64,000 nt of DNA. Origin: Glycine soja (Eukaryota; Streptophyta; Magnoliopsida; Fabales; Fabaceae). This document shows positions 1 to 13,271 of this stretch, one piece after another (the stretch's first letter is position 1; each line of letters begins with the position of its first letter). Position numbers and translations under genes: made by a program. The notes beneath the pieces are model-generated. The model did not search any database. It was not told the DNA's origin and saw nothing but the letters and a program-made list of their open reading frames with translations. The stretch is taken from the NCBI RefSeq assembly GCF_004193775.1, contig NC_041021.1, positions 4,474,001-4,538,000 of the forward strand, read 5' to 3'.

Positions 1-25
1 TTTAGAAAGACTTTATGAAAAAGTC

Positions 26-482
26 TAAAGTGTGTTTAGATGGAGGAATTTAAAATTCTGAGAAATTTTAAATTCTAAGAATTTTAAATACTTCAATTGA
101 AATTCTTTTATTTTCAAAATTTTGTATTTGGATAAAAAAAATTAAAATTATGAGGGTGAAAAAAAATGAATGAAAAAAAAAGAAAAGATATATGATTGGT
201 GTGCTAGTTATACGTGTTCCTTTACGCTCGGACCCGATTGATGTTCCACAATCTCATACGGTGTTTCTTGAAGAAGACTGTAAGAAAAGAATTTCAATTT
301 CTCACCTTTTAGAAGGAAATTGAAATTCCAGATTTTTAGTTGTTTAAAATTCTGTTTTAAAATTCCAAAATTTTAAATTCTTCAAAAAAAAACATCCAAA
401 CAATAAATTCTAAATCACAGAAATTCAAATTCTCTGATAAATTACTTTTCTTTGTTAAAATTTTTTAACCAAACATACTTTA
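26..482. mobile_element. MITE-like element with short terminal inverted repeats
   Basis: The left end reads TAAAGTGTGTTT and the right end, read on the opposite strand, TAAAGTATGTTT: a 12-bp inverted repeat with one mismatch. The roughly 457-bp interior is AT-rich, rich in AATTTTAAA/AATTCTAA blocks and has no coding potential. This layout is common for non-autonomous plant MITEs. No convincing target-site duplication was found, so the superfamily is not assigned. Confidence 0.45.
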
Positions 483-2254
483 AATGCATATGTATATTTT
501 TATCATATTACACCCTTGAGAAGGGATGAAGAATTTTAAATATAATTAAATCCCAAAGTCAGCATTAATCACATAGTCGACTCAAAAAGCCTACATTTGG
601 AAAATATAGTGAGGTCCCACTGCAAAACTAAAAATCCATGGTTGAAAAAAAAATATTGTCATTTGTGTTAATTGCAAACAAAGGTAAAGATTAAGAGTTT
701 ATAGGGCCGAGGAGCAGTTTATTATTAGGAACTCTTAATCATTTAAGGACCAGAATATTTATTTTTAAAAGTTGAATCAAATCAAATTAAAACTACATGT
801 ATACTTCTTTTTGTTTTACTGCTGGAACTAAATATACTTATAAAAATAACTAAATAATAACATATTTTAGGTTTTAAAAAACGTCATACTGCATTGAGAT
901 AAAATCTGAATAAAAACAAGAAAGGAGAATATTCCTTGGAAAAGTGGATGCTGACTCCAATTACTCGCCGGCATCAATGCATCACATTTTGATATTGTTT
1001 TATGATATTATTTCCATTTTCTACAAGATAGTGTCAAAGTCATAGCCCACACCTTTCAGAAAGGAAAGGACGATCGTCACTCATAAGTCATAAGTGTGGC
1101 TGCTGATAGCCATCTCTTGTTGATTGATCCTTCGCTACTCACACAAATCAAGAAATTCAAGATGACATTGTGTTGAAATGGTCAACAAGTCCATGGCAAA
1201 TCACATCATTGTTTATCCACATATGTGTGAAAATGGATCACGACCCACGAATATTTTAATTTGATAAAATATAGCTATGGTGTATACTTGGATTACTTTA
1301 TTGCAAAATTAAAGATAGTTGTATTTTAATCATATTTTGAGAGAATTTATTTAAGAGAAGTGATCATGTTTTTAACAATCATCTTGTGCCCACATGTATT
1401 AAGTTGATGAAATTAGAGAAAATTAAATTTTGCCTTAATTTCATTCAACTTGACCCGATTAAGTTTATAATTAATTATTGTAGCTATTAATTAAAACTTT
1501 CATTTTAAAATCTATAGAATTTTTTTTATTTACATTGAATGTCGATAAATTATAAATTTTCAATATAAATTATTTTAAACTATTCAATATTAACATTTTT
1601 AAGACTCTAGGTTAGATGGATAATTTTTCAACTTGAATTGTACTAGGTCCGTTAATACTTAACTATGTTTTATCACATTGATCCAACTTGGAGGTTGTAA
1701 CAAGCTAATTTAAATGTTGCAGTACCAGTACTTTGCAAAAATCTTATGCATTACATATGTATCAATAAATATATACATGAAATGGGAAAAAATACGGTTA
1801 AAAATATTTTAAAACATTTTACTACTAATAAAAAACAAATATAAATATTTGAAATTTTAATTATAAAAACATTTAAAATATTTTAATTAATGGAATATTA
1901 TTTCAATAATAATTATAAATATTTCATTATACTTAGTATTGATGGAAGAAAATTGAAAGTTAATCGAAATCATTAAAGAAACTCAAAATATTTTTATTAA
2001 GATAAATAATTAAAAATAAAAAACATTGATTTGATTTGGTACAAAAATTAATTTATTAATGCATTCCAAGGATATTCTAAATTTGGGAAAAATTTAAAAA
2101 TATTATTATTTTTATATAAACCACAATTATCCTTATAAAAATCTCACCGGGAAAATGAAAATAGTCGTTGCATTAGTTTTTACAGAATGAAAATAGAATG
2201 GTTAGATGAAGATCGAACATTCTTATAATTTTATCTCATTATATTTTAAAATAT
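483..2254. other. AT-rich intergenic DNA, nothing recognised
   Basis: About 1.8 kb of AT-rich sequence between the MITE-like repeat and the hAT end. No open frame of note, no RNA gene signature and no clear repeat could be made out. Confidence 0.6.
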
Positions 2255-3489
2255 GTATTTAGTAGGGGTGGGTAAGGGGGTCAGCCCATCCCGCGTAAAT
2301 TCGCACTGGTAGTGGACTGGGTCATCCCATCCAGCACTCTTACACGAAATTAAAATATTGGTCCGCCCTTAGCCCACGGACCCCGCGGACCAAATGGATT
2401 AGTCTGCGGGCTTATTTATTTTAAAAAATAAATTCAATTTTAAAATAAATATATTTTTTCTCTTAAAAAAATAGTCAATTACACTCAATCTATCTTTAGT
2501 AATAAAAGAATGTCCACTAGTTCGACGTGTCACGTTCTAGATTATTTCGGCTTATTTTATTATTCCCGCTTGCACGTGCATCAGCTTCATTTGTGTGCTT
2601 CTTCGTTCCAATTTTTCGCGCGTATTGTTGGAGTTTCATTTTGAAATCAATAGCGCAGGCTATGGCGACGCTAGGTTGCAGACCTGGGAGGTCACGTCGC
2701 CGAGCCTCAGTTGCATCTACCTACGCTGAGCTTCCTCATCTACTTCATTCCTTCATTTTTCGGTTTATTTCAAATTTCAATTTCAAAACTCACAGCTTTC
2801 TTCTCACTAGCTTACAAACCTACGAGGTGACCTGAGCCAACTATCTTCATTATGCACTTCATAGCAAAAATCCCAACTAAATATCAATTGTTGTGTTTCG
2901 GTTTCAAACTTTGTGCCTAACTTCCCATTAGTTTTCTTTCAATCTCATCTCTCGGTTCCAGTTGGATGCTCGACAACCTAAACAGGATCCTGCATTTTGA
3001 TTATCCATTGTACAAAGATTGTTCAACTGTGTTTATTCAACAAGCTAATGCCAATTGGTAAAGGTCATGTTCTGTTTTGAAGATAGATTAATGTTGTTTT
3101 ATGTATTATAAAGAGCCTTAGTTGTTAGTTTCTATGTGTTTCTTATATTACCACGATTCTATTTGCATTAACATTTGCTCTATTGTGCATTTTCATTTTA
3201 TGTTGCAGGAAGCTTTTGCAAGTGTCACATTAACAACCTCATCCTGCTTCATAAGTGTGTTTCACTATGTATATGGACTCATTTAGACTAATGGATCTTT
3301 AATGACTTTTTGACAATCATGTTTTGGATATTTTAAATTTTTGCAATTGGTGTTGAAAGTTTAATGACAACTGGTATGGATTTAAGGCAATTCCTTTAAT
3401 TTGTGGTGCTTCTATTAATAATAGTTGGCACGTGTAGTGGTCCTGTTTGGAATAACTGTAATTTGTGTATTTGTGTAACATTGTTTCGT

Positions 3490-5961
3490 AGGTTGAACTC
3501 CATAGTTGAAATAGATGACCAAAAGGAAACTTGGAAGATTGTTGTTTGAGTGATAAACATGAGGGCTATACAAAGATCGCCTAAGTCTATTGTTGAGCTA
3601 ATTTTAGTTGACAAGAAGACCAGGTTAACTGATTTTTACTGACTATATTGTATGCATTGGTTGTTCATAGTTGTTTATAGCAAATCCTTTTAAAACTATC
3701 ACTTCACATGTTGATTGTACAGGGTGATAAAATTCTAGCTCAAATGAAGAATGTTGATGTTCAACTCAACAATGTAATTTTTGATGTTGGTCACACTTAT
3801 GTTATTTAGAACTTTGAAGTAAAAATAATAGTGGTCATTATAAAACAACAAGTCATGGCTTTAAAATTAATTTTGTGAATGCAACCAAAGTCACACCTCA
3901 TGAAATACCTAAAATGATGTATAACTTCACAATGTTTGATGACATTGTAAGTGGCTCAACTAACACTAACTTTTTAATAGGTAAATTTTTTGGATATGTG
4001 ATTATTGAACAACTTTACATATTAGTGTCGTTATTCTCTTTAATGTTGGAATTTCTTTGAAGATGTTATTGGTGAGGTTGTTGAGATTGAGCAGTAGAAT
4101 TTGCATGGCAAGCCAAAGAAAGTTGTATTTATAATGAAAGATGGATGGTATTCATTATTATTTACAAAAATAGAAACCTGGGTCAATTTTAAATGTTAGC
4201 TGTATGAATAATTCATCTTTAATGTGACACGGTGGAAGTATCACAAGTTGTCCTTTGTGGGAGTCATTGGCTTTGGAGTTTAAGGATTGTTTTGATAGGC
4301 ATGTTTATGGTCCTATGGTGTTGTTGCTCAGTCTGGCTAAAATCAAAGAAGCAAGAGGTTATTATTTCATTGTAAATGCATTTTTCTAAATATACATTTC
4401 ATTTTGAACTAATATAAACTTTTTAGTTTTCTATAGGCATTTATCCTATAGCAATCCATAATTCAATGTATGGTTCTCAAATTTTTGTGAAAACTGACAT
4501 GAAAGAAATTCTAGAATTCAAGGATCGGTTGGCCACTTCATTCATGATACTTCCATCTATGTTGTGACTTAGTTATGAATATTTTAAATTTATTTATCAA
4601 TACATATGTTTACTTATTTCATAATTGATCCGACACAGCTAACAACGATTATGTGTACCCAAATAGGCAATCAAATTTTGGGATCTTCAGTGTATTCTCT
4701 TGTAGATCACTTTCTGCATAATGCCCATGTGAAATGCTTTGATGAACTTAGCCAATTGAAAAAGGTTAGAGATAATATTTGATACATTCGTTGGGTTTGA
4801 AATATTGTAATTCATTTTTATAATGAATTCATTTTTGTTATAGGAGTGTATGTATGTCATTGTGGCTACTATAAGCAAGCTATTGGTAGCCAATGGGTGG
4901 ATTTATGATGGGTGTCCCAAATGTAACAAAAAAGCTTATGGAGAGGGTTCGTCGTTTGTTTGTGTTGGGTGTGGTAATAAGAGTGCAAGTATAGTTGCAA
5001 AGTAAGTTGCATGTTGTGACATGTTCAAATAACAACTTTCAGCGAATGAATTTCGTTATTTATGTGTGTAGTTGTTGATTCACCAATTTGTGCCATAGGT
5101 TTCATGTGGATGTCAGAGTTGGTCAACCTCATGATTCTGCTATTTTTACACTATGGGATTGTGAATGTTATGCTCTGATAAAGGAGATTGCAACAGAGAT
5201 TAAGCTGAAAATGTTGATGAGGTAAAGAATATTGATACTGTGTCTATGTATTCATTTTGCATGGATAATATTGTAGTGGTATGTTAAAAATTAATGACTC
5301 TATATATCTAATTACATAGGATGGAGTATTTGATGCAAGAGATATACTGAAAGAACTTGATCGTGTTTATCGAAAAAGATTAGCATTTAGATTTAAGGTT
5401 GCCCCTGACAATACACGTCATTCCGTGTCTCAATTATTTGATGATGATGCTTTAATCGAGTTTGTTCTTCCAAAGCTTCTAGCCTTACAACATCAGGTAA
5501 GGTTTTTTTAGTTGTTGTCTTGTTTAATTTTCACTCTGTTAATTACTAACTGCCTTGGTTTTTATCTTATTAAGGATGAAGCTTCGCCTTCTATATTGAT
5601 GATGCATGAGATTAATGATGTTGGCGATAGTGTAAGTTATTTGTTGTTTCCATTCATTGGAGTTTTTTAAAAGTGTCATGCATTTGTAGGCTTTATAGAA
5701 TAATTTTGCCAATGTTGATCAACTACTTATTTTATTATGTACTATTGAAATGGTCAATGACTAATTGAATATATATATCATATGTTGTAGCAATGTTTAT
5801 AAGCCAGTGCTGAGTCTGTCCAACGCTACTGGGATCCATCACCGGCTAATCGCATTTTGCCACAGTCTCATAGTCAACTGCATGGAATACCATTCGAAGA
5901 TTTATCGTCCATACAACTATCCTCAACTAGGCTAGACAAAAAGCATATCAAGATTGAATGA
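3490..5961 (+). pseudogene. Replication protein A large-subunit-like gene, copy 1 (decayed)
   Basis: Exon-like segments read like plant RPA1-type single-stranded-DNA-binding proteins: ETWKIVV (3530s), GDKILAQMKN after an AG acceptor (3721), GFKINFVNATKVTP (3858), DVIGEVVEIEQ after an AG acceptor (4064), LALEFKDCFDRHVYGP (4269), and a C-terminal zinc-finger-like stretch GWIYDGCPKC...FVCVGCGN (about 4896-4976). The last reading frame stops at 5959-5961. The gene is interrupted by an in-frame TGA (3549), other stops and a frameshift near 3850, so it is a pseudogene. RPA-like genes are regular cargo of plant Helitrons and would coat ssDNA during rolling-circle transposition. Exon limits are estimated by eye. 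Confidence 0.68.
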
Positions 5962-6710
5962 TCACCATGAATCACTATTGAAATTGCAGACCTTCCTTAT
6001 TTTTTTGTTGATTTGAATTAATGTAATCAATTATATGGTTATTTTGAGCACATTATCACACGTATTATGGTAAAATGTGTAAAACATGGACAAAACATTT
6101 GTGGATTGTAATATTAATTTAATGTAGTGGCCAATATTTATGTTATATTTTGTGGTTTTGTAATTTTGTAATTTGAGTTATTATATAATTATTTACTAGA
6201 GTGTTTAATACGTTGAAAATATAAATCAAGCTTGAAGCTTTTTTTGTTATTTGGTCCATATAGTTAAAAAGACAATGACAAATAAATTGGTAAGTGTTTG
6301 GTGATTTTAGAAACATTAATATAATTTAACCAGACTTAATATATATCAATTTGTAATTGATAAGTTAAAATGAGATCACTTGATTAGCCAATATTTAGGA
6401 TAAACATTTTTCCTTACTTCAACTACACAGTCATATTAATAGTGATAGACGTGATGGATTAAAGCATATTTGCAGTCAAAGCTATTGACTTGTGCACTAC
6501 ATAGTTGTAGACAAAGATCTTTTAACTCTGAGATAAGTAGATTGCAACAATCACTATTAGTAGAGGCTACTAACTTTTGTGCTTATGAAATGATAGGTTA
6601 AAACTCTCGGGATTACAAACATTGTGAAGTAACAAATTGCATTGCAAAAAGCAGACAACAAAGGTGCGTTGGTGTGATTGTCAACAATCTGATTTTACAT
6701 GTTGATCCCA
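5962..6710. other. Non-coding spacer between the two RPA-like pseudogenes
   Basis: About 750 bp of AT-rich Helitron interior. No coding segment or repeat recognised; it would have held the 3' end of the first gene and the promoter of the second. Confidence 0.5.
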
Positions 6711-9007
6711 ATGAAGGCTATTACTCCTTCTATTACTTGTTGGGCTATGAAGGCTCAAGTCAGTAAGCTATGGAAAACAATTGACCACGTTAATGGAAAT
6801 GCAATTAGGAGGTTCAAAATGATTTTGTTTGATAGCCGGGTATGAATTTTTTGTGTGTATAGGTTATTTGTGTCTTAATTAATATAAGACAAAATTGTCT
6901 TTCTACCTTACACCAAGTTTTATTTTTATATGGAATAAAGGTGAACAAATTGAAACATCTATAAGAGAAGATATTTGGAATCTGCTGAGTTTAAATATGG
7001 AAGAAGGAAAGCTCTATATTTTGCAAAATGTTACTGTACTAAAAAATGGTGTTGAATTTCGCTTAGCAAATCATGAATATAAGCTTGAAATAACAAGATT
7101 CTCTGTTGTTACATCAATGGTATCTGAATCATTGAATGAATTCTGTTGCCTGAGACCAATTCCATTAGGAGCCTTTACTGAAGCTTTTCAAATTCTTGCA
7201 TATTGCATAGATATAGTAGTTGTCTTATTGTAATAGGATTTAGACATAATGTTATGAGCAAGTTGGTGATTTGATTTGTTTAATATTGTATGTGATGAAG
7301 ACATAGCTGGGTGGATTTCAGCAATATCGTTGGTGGAAAACTTTGTGAAAAATGACACTACTATTCAAAGGATATTTGCCCAAGTTACTGATGGAGAGTT
7401 TGATTCACTTTTTTTGAAGTTACATTTTGTATAATACCCAGTGTCTGATAGTCAATTGTATGTATTATTGTGTAGGAATACTATTGAGTGTGTTTTCTGT
7501 GATGAATATGTCAAAGTTATAATAGAGTTAGTAAGAGATAGTAATGTTCCTGCTCCTTTTTTGGCAATTCAACATGGTAGACTGCAAGGATGTGGTGCAT
7601 TGACTCATGATAGGCATTAATATTAATTTTGAGAGTCGTTGTAGGTTGATGATGCAACTACATTTGTAAGTTTCGATTAACTAAATGCATGTCAATGAAA
7701 CAGGTGAAATGTATGTTGAAACTGTGGCCTACGTCAGCAACACATTATTGAATCCAAGCTTACCAACCATGCCTAATCCTGGAATAAGGTTTCCATTGAT
7801 TTATTGTGTGGATACTGCAGTTGTGATTTTGGCCTAATGCGTATTTTGTTTGTCAACTCTTTTATGCTTTCAGTGAACATTAATGTTACACGTGTTATAG
7901 CATAGTCAGGCCTGACAAAGTATATGTGATTAATCTTGGACCAATTGCAAAAGACGTGTATTTAACATTCCTGATTCTTAAGCCCACAAAAGAATTGCAA
8001 ATTTGCATTTATTTGGATCGGTTGGTATTTTTACTCCTTGATATACAACCATTTAGTTGGATTATGAAATACATGTAATATGGTCTTCACTAATATCTAC
8101 ATATGGTGCTATTCAATCTGAAGGATAATTTGTGTGTACTTTGGGCCAAAATTGTTGGATTCATGGATAATAAACCTTGGTGGGAGTTAGAAAATGACCA
8201 ACGATTGGTCGAATATGATGACACCATACATTACCAGACTGAACTCAATGTTCCACTTATTCCCAGGTAAACATATTTAATTGATACATTCTATTTTGCA
8301 TCCATGTTGAACCTGTGAACACTGACACATTAATAAGTTACAGGTACTCATTAATAGCTCAAGTTTATGATGAATCTGAAACTACGTGGTTAAAATTACC
8401 AAATTCTGATGTAGCAAAGTTGCTCAATGAGGAATGCCATAATCTTATTTTGACAATTAAGGTAGTTACAAATTTCTCATGGACTTGTGATGGCTTTAAT
8501 AGTATAACCAATGTTGCCTAAAGTTGCTTTGCTGACTTATTCATGCAGGATCCTAATTCTAGAGTGTATCTAGCACAGGTAATGTCGCTTATCGGCAAAC
8601 ATCTTCTATTTTTAATAGAAAGAGAAAGTGCTGAAGGTAGATGTCTTGGAGGTGTTGTTAACTATCCTAATGCATATATGGTACATCAAATATGTCATGA
8701 CAAGCAAGTGCTAAGGATGTTTCATTCCAAGGAGTTCTTAACTGTGGCACAGGAGGTATGTGAAATATTGAATGTTATTATATTGTAATGGTTAGTAAAG
8801 TGTTTTTTTACTGATAATTAAATCATTTCATATTGTCAGTTAGGTGCAAAGACAATTGCACAGAGATCATCAATTGAAAATACTAAGATGATCATTACGC
8901 AACCTACTCCACCTGTAGTGTTAATTGAATGGATTAAAAAGCAAAAGGAGGACCTCAGGTGTCAAGGTTTTGGCGGAAGCAGGAATGACGTATCCCAGGC
9001 TACATAA
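6711..9007 (+). pseudogene. Replication protein A large-subunit-like gene, copy 2 (decayed)
   Basis: The start ATG at 6711 opens a segment containing KLWKTIDHVNGNAIRRFKM, like the first OB-fold of plant RPA1-type proteins. The next segment (6930-7190) carries EEGKLYILQNVTVLKNG and HEYKLEITRF, again OB-fold-like. Later segments include KVYVINLGPIAKDVY (7920s), an RYSLIAQVYDESETTWL motif (8343-8387) resembling the C-terminal RPA OB-fold, and a last segment ending VSQAT at the stop 9005-9007. Stops between the pieces, not all explicable as introns, show decay. It is clearly different from copy 1, so this Helitron lineage carried two RPA paralogues rather than a recent duplicate. Confidence 0.6.
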
Positions 9008-10384
9008 ATTTGGAATGATGAATCAACATCTTTTTAAGTATTGCAAATTGGTTCATGATTGTAACATATAACCGTTGTCATCAAATTTGATGTTTAGAGC
9101 ATTGCATTTTGGGATATTATTTTGTTTTTTGTTCTCCTTTAATGCAAGCCAATGTTCATAAACAATATAAGAAGGAAATTTGAAATACATGACAATTTCT
9201 TATGTCCAAAATATGATCATTGTCAATTGTATGGCCATTTTTAACTAAATTTTTCTAAAATAGAAACAAAAATCACATTTTAGTTTTTGTATGAAGTTTA
9301 GTGTTAGTAGCAGTAAACTGTTATATTATCGTTTACAAATCAACAAAAATATAATGGAAGAGGTGTTAGGCTTCCTAGGATCCTATTATCAAAAGCAATT
9401 TTTAACTAAAGCTGTTATAAAATATAAAAAAATGACATTTTAACCACGCAGCAGGTTTATTGTTAGTAGCAATTAAATTTTATAATATGGTTTACCAATG
9501 ACAAAGGATTAGAAAGCCAATTCATTCTAAACTTAATGCACTTAAAGCAATGACAGCAAAGCAGTTCAGTGCCCAAGAAATATCACCGAAGAGGTGTTAG
9601 CTGTCATGGGAACTTATTATCAAAAGCAAATAGAGGTTTACTTTGCATGTGTGGTGCTAGCCTATTACCAATTGGATGGGATAGCTCTATAAATTTATAG
9701 CATGTTAGCCTATTTTATCAGCAATAAGAAAGTAGAGTCAGTATGTGGTAAGTGTTGGTTAAAAGATGGCTATAAGTCTACTAAGTCTACCATTTACTAT
9801 AAAACTGGTGTGACCAACGAAAGTTGTCAAACAAGTGTACTAAGTTCCAATAAGTCATTTTTTGTCTTCTAATCATGATACCATGTAAAACCGTGATTAA
9901 AAGCACTAGATTATCGATGTGGTAGACTTGGTATATGATTTTTCAAGGCTAAAACCTTATGCAAGAACTGTTTCATAGGTGGTAGGTGAATTATGGTTCA
10001 TGTAATAGTATGGTTCCCATCCACACAACCATATATGTTCAAACAAATAACATGAATCTTCAAAGGCTCGTTAAGAAATTTGGTTAGTGATATTCTGCTA
10101 AGATATCTTCAGTTCTTAATTATACCAAGTAACAGTTTCTGGTAATGAACCATGGAAGAAGTGGGATCTAACAAAACAATTTCTGCAAAATCTGCAAGAT
10201 TAAAAAGAAAAGTGATATTGCAAGGAAGGTGTTTAAGAAGAAGTCAACCTGACAATGCAAAGAAGACACACATATTCAATGAAAATATCAGTTTTGCATC
10301 TATATACTAACATTTTCAAGTTGTATTGCTGTTAAAAGGTGTATTGCTACATATGCTGTGACGATTGAGATTCTATTTGAATGT
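9008..10384. other. Non-coding Helitron interior
   Basis: About 1.4 kb, AT-rich, with two loosely similar stretches (9360-9420 and 9590-9640, both containing a GAGGTGTTAG core followed by CTATTATCAAAAGCAA-like sequence) suggesting an old internal duplication. No gene recognised. Confidence 0.45.
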
Positions 10385-13265
10385 CACAGGAATTGTTAAT
10401 GCACCTAGAACAAGTGGCAGCCAAAGAAGCTTTCAAATGGCATTAGCAGATGTCACTAATACTAAGCCAAATAGCCATCACCTTCAAACCAGCAGAGGAA
10501 AACTATGAATAACATGTGTAGGCTTTGTAATAATTTGTATAATGACTTTAAAGCTGCATCTTCAACTTCTATTGGACTACTAGATAGTGAAATGCACGAT
10601 CATTCCTTTGTACATGAACACACAAATGATCCACTTCAGCAAACATATGAAGGCTCTTTAGATGACAGTACTAAAATGCAGGTGACAATAATTTGAAATA
10701 GTATATCAAACGAATTTGATGTCAAGTAATAATTATAGTTGTGTTACTGTTGGTTGTAATGCGGAAAATGCTGACAATTTTGTAGATGATGAGAATGACC
10801 TATCTAATGGTGTTCATGAATCTGCTCATGACATTAGCACATGTTTTAGTCTCACAATGCAGAGGTTTTAGCTTCAACAATATGTTGTTAATGTCAAACT
10901 AAATAATATTTATTTTGTAGGATATGTTGATCTAGGAGATCCTTCTGAAACATGTGCATATTGCCAAGCTGCTATGTGGTATGAAGAAAGAACAAGAAAA
11001 AATAGAAATCACGCTAATGCCAAATATAGTATTTGTTGCATCATGGGAAGGGTACAACTTCCTTTTCTCAAGAATCCTCCAATGCTTTTGCAACAACTAT
11101 TATGTGATTAGGAATCACGCGAAAGCATAAATTACCAACATAGTATCATGGCTTATAATATGATGTTTGCATTTAGCTCTCTTAGAGCCAAGATAGATAC
11201 AAGTGTGCCCAAAGGAAAAGGTCCAACAATTTATAAAATTCCTGGACAATCATGTCATTTGATTGGAAGCTTATTACCAATTCTTGGGAAACCTCCAAAA
11301 TTTGCCCAACTATATATATATGACATAGAAAATGAAATTCAAAATAGAATTGATGCAGTAAAGTAAATTGTGTTTTTTTGAGTTTGTTTGCATGAAATGG
11401 CTTGTGTATGTTTTTATTCAGTTGTGATCACATTAAATGGATGGCGATATGCATGACATTTTTTGAACTTGTGCATGGCAAAATATACTAGATTCACAGC
11501 TGGTGTCCAAGTTAAAAGAAATATTTGATGAACACAATGTATTTGCTAAGTCTTTTAGGATGGCCAAAGATAGATATGATAACTTTCAGACAAAGAATAT
11601 TAACCTACAATTGATAGCTGACAGAAAAAAGGATGGAAGAATTGATAATTTGCCCACAATTTCAGAGGTGGTTGCAGTTATTGTTGGTGATGCAAGTCAA
11701 CCTATCAATTGAGACATTATAGTTGAAAAACAAAGTGGACATTTAGAAAGAATCAATGAGCTTCATCCAAGTTATCTTGGATTGCAATATCCTCTGTTGT
11801 TTCCTTATGGTGAAGATGGATACCACAGTAATACCAAACATAGAGATATGAGTGATTATCATCAGAGAAAGAGAAACAAACTAACTATCAGAGAGTTTTT
11901 GTGTTTTAGGCTATAGTCCAGAAAAGAGGAAGCACAAACTTTATTGAGGTCTAGAAGGTTATTTCAGCAATTTATTATTGATGGTTACACAATGATGGAA
12001 GCATAACGATTATTGTTTATCAAAACTCATCAAAAGCAACTATGTTGTGTTAAATATAACACTTTAAAAAACTCACAACAGCCAATTGAAATTCAGAATG
12101 CCAATTGTGGAAAACGTATTATTTTGCCTTCGTCTTTTGTTGGTAGTCAGAGGTATATGGATCAATTGTACTTTGATGGAATGACCATATGTAGCACTGT
12201 TGGATTTCCAGATTTGTTTTTGACTTTTACTTGCAATCCATATTGGCCAAAGATTCAACAGTCTGTTTAAGGTCTTAATTTAACTTCACAGGATCGGCCA
12301 GATATTGTCACAAGAGTTTTTAAACTCAAGCTACAACAACTAATGTCTGACTTGAAAGAAAAAAAAAATTAGGCAACGTGCTTGCATGTAAGTTATGCAT
12401 TCATAATGCAGTTAGTACTCAATTGACTATTGTATGTATATTTGTCGTTAAACTAACCATATTACAATTACAGATATCTACACAATAGAATTCCAGAAAA
12501 GAGGTTTGCCACATGCTCATATCTTGCTATTTTTGGATGCTGCCAGCAAGTATCCATCTCTTGTAGATATTGATCGCATCATATCGGCTAAGATACCAGA
12601 TTCTATTAAACAACCACAACTATATGATTGTGTCAAAAAATATATGATGCATGGTCCATGTGGTCATGCAAACAGAAAGTCTCTATGCATGAAAGATGGA
12701 AAATGTTCTAGATATTTTCCTAAAAAATGGCAACATGAAATTGTTGTTGACCAAGAGGGCTATCCTGTTTACAAAAGGCATAATGATGGTAAATATATAG
12801 ACAAAAATGAGATAGCACTATATAATAGATATGTTGTACCATACAATCCAAATTTGTTGTTGAAATATCAGGCATACCTCAACATAGAATGGTGCAATCA
12901 GTCAGCGTCCATCAAATATTTATTCAAGTACATTAATAAAGGTTATGATCGCATAACTGCAACTCTTGTACCTGCCCAAAATGACGATGGAACTACTGGA
13001 CAGACTATTGGTGAGATTAAGCACTATCTTGATGGTAGATATATTTCTCCTTATGAAGCTTGCTAGAAAATATTTTCATTCCAAATTCACAAGAGATCAA
13101 CTGCTGTTGAAAGGTTGTACTTTTATTTGCCTGATGAAAATTCAGTAATATTTAAGGATGATGTTGACATTGATGCTTTACTATTCAAGCCAACTATTAA
13201 AGAATCTATGTTTACTTCTTGGCTACAAGCTAACAACATTTTCCAGGAAGAAAAAGATTAGACAC
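10385..13265 (+). pseudogene. Helitron Rep/helicase, N-terminal and Rep (HUH) part, decayed
   Basis: A possible first exon begins near 10390. A clear exon starts after the AG acceptor at 10920 with YVDLGDPSETCAYC, a cysteine motif at the Helitron Rep N-terminus, and continues in the same frame to 11366 despite TAG at 11110-11112. A second stretch from about 11490 contains ELHPSYLGLQYPLLFPYG and GFPDLFLTFTCNPYWP, conserved Helitron Rep blocks, with in-frame stops at 11710, about 11914, 12004 and 12268. After an intron-like gap the Rep core follows: GLPHAHILLF holds the HUH motif (His-Ala-His codons 12512-12520), and IKYLFKYINKG holds two tyrosines four residues apart (codons 12917 and 12929), the expected catalytic pair for nicking and strand transfer. 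The frame is lost after 13065 and the gene is cut at 13270 by a solo LTR. Motifs survive but the protein cannot be made. Confidence 0.88.
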
Positions 13266-13271
13266 ACTTGG

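Noticed and set aside
2527..2835. 102-codon open frame near the Helitron 5' end
   Set aside because: No recognisable domain, no similarity to Helitron proteins, biased Phe/Ser/Leu composition of AT-rich non-coding DNA.
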